Below, in pieces: positions 14,656 through 15,000 of a stretch of DNA of 15,000 nucleotides; within the stretch, counting starts at the first letter, position 1; each line of letters starts with the position of its first letter. This stretch comes from Symbiodinium natans (lineage: Eukaryota; Sar; Dinophyceae; Suessiales; Symbiodiniaceae), in contig CAJNDS010002745.1 of assembly GCA_905221605.1 (NCBI GenBank), forward strand, positions 1,487,203 to 1,502,202. Reading direction: 5' to 3'. Position numbers and translations under genes: made by a program. Below the pieces are notes generated by a model, which ran no database searches, was not told where the DNA came from, and saw only the letters and a program-made list of their open reading frames with translations.

Positions 14656-15000
14656 GGATGAAGGGTTGAGGGTTCAGGGTTTGCAGGGCTTAGGGGTTTA
14701 CAGGGCGAGTTTAGAGGCTCAAGGGCCGTTGAGAGGTTGAGGGTTTCGGGCTTGTCGTGTAGGGTTTAGGTGTTGCAGAGTGTTAGGGTTTTGGGACGCT
14801 TTAGGGCTTGGAGTTTGGAGGTTGTGCTGATTCTGATATCTTCTGACTCAGAACCACCTTACACGCTAAACTCTAAGGGTAGTTACATGGTCCTATAATA
14901 TCTTGCCTGCACTCAGAAGGGTAGCTATAAATCATTTTTTAGCTGCCATATTAAGAAACCCAGAAAACCCAAAAAGGCTAAGGAACTAAAGTTACAGTAA
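14656..15000. other. No gene seen
   Basis: Degenerate TTTAGGG-like units to about 14815, then AT-richer sequence without repeats or convincing open frames. Confidence 0.5.

Noticed and set aside
1-15000. tRNA or rRNA genes
   Set aside because: None noticed on either strand by eye; no structure scan could be run.

Overview
The window reads as nuclear DNA of a dinoflagellate. The strongest evidence is a perfect 22-nt match, on the minus strand at 12414-12435, to the dinoflagellate trans-spliced leader (dinoSL). Supporting signs are many short TTTAGGG/CCCTAAA arrays in both orientations, GC-rich third codon positions in the coding islands, very short exons, and two coding regions that resemble repetitive dinoflagellate proteins. 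Family names come from recognising motifs, not from a database search.

Layout. (1) 1-2860: short minus-strand islands that look like exons of one or more genes. They are separated by introns full of telomere-type heptamers. I do not recognise the product; at least one exon pair encodes a probable membrane segment. (2) 2861-3134: three to four copies of a splice-acceptor-like motif. (3) 3038-3966: a minus-strand gag-like ORF whose 5' end carries a 190-bp tandem duplication. (4) 4408-10407: a very large imperfect inverted repeat, with arms of about 2.5-2.6 kb around a spacer of about 0.84 kb. The arms contain a degenerate TTTAGAAGGG array, a poly-C minisatellite and telomere-type repeats. The spacer holds a GC-rich minisatellite with its own small palindromes. 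(5) 10395-12274 (minus): a tyrosine recombinase with the full R-K-HxxR-W-Y catalytic set, interrupted by one frame change, with the dinoSL relic in front. (6) 12436-15000: more telomere-type arrays, a homogeneous 14-copy TCTTAGGG octamer array, and several more minus-strand exon candidates, the best at 14486-14575.

Interpretation. The recombinase copy appears to derive from a trans-spliced mRNA that was reverse-transcribed and reinserted. Together with the inverted repeat and the gag-like ORF, all between an SL relic (12435) and an A12 run (3146-3135 on the minus strand), it may form one composite element related to tyrosine-recombinase retroelements and lying within a large intron of a minus-strand host gene. 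That last step is inference. The second main observation is that several host introns seem to begin with TTTAGGG units and end with CCCTAAA units, so the intron ends are complementary and could fold back.
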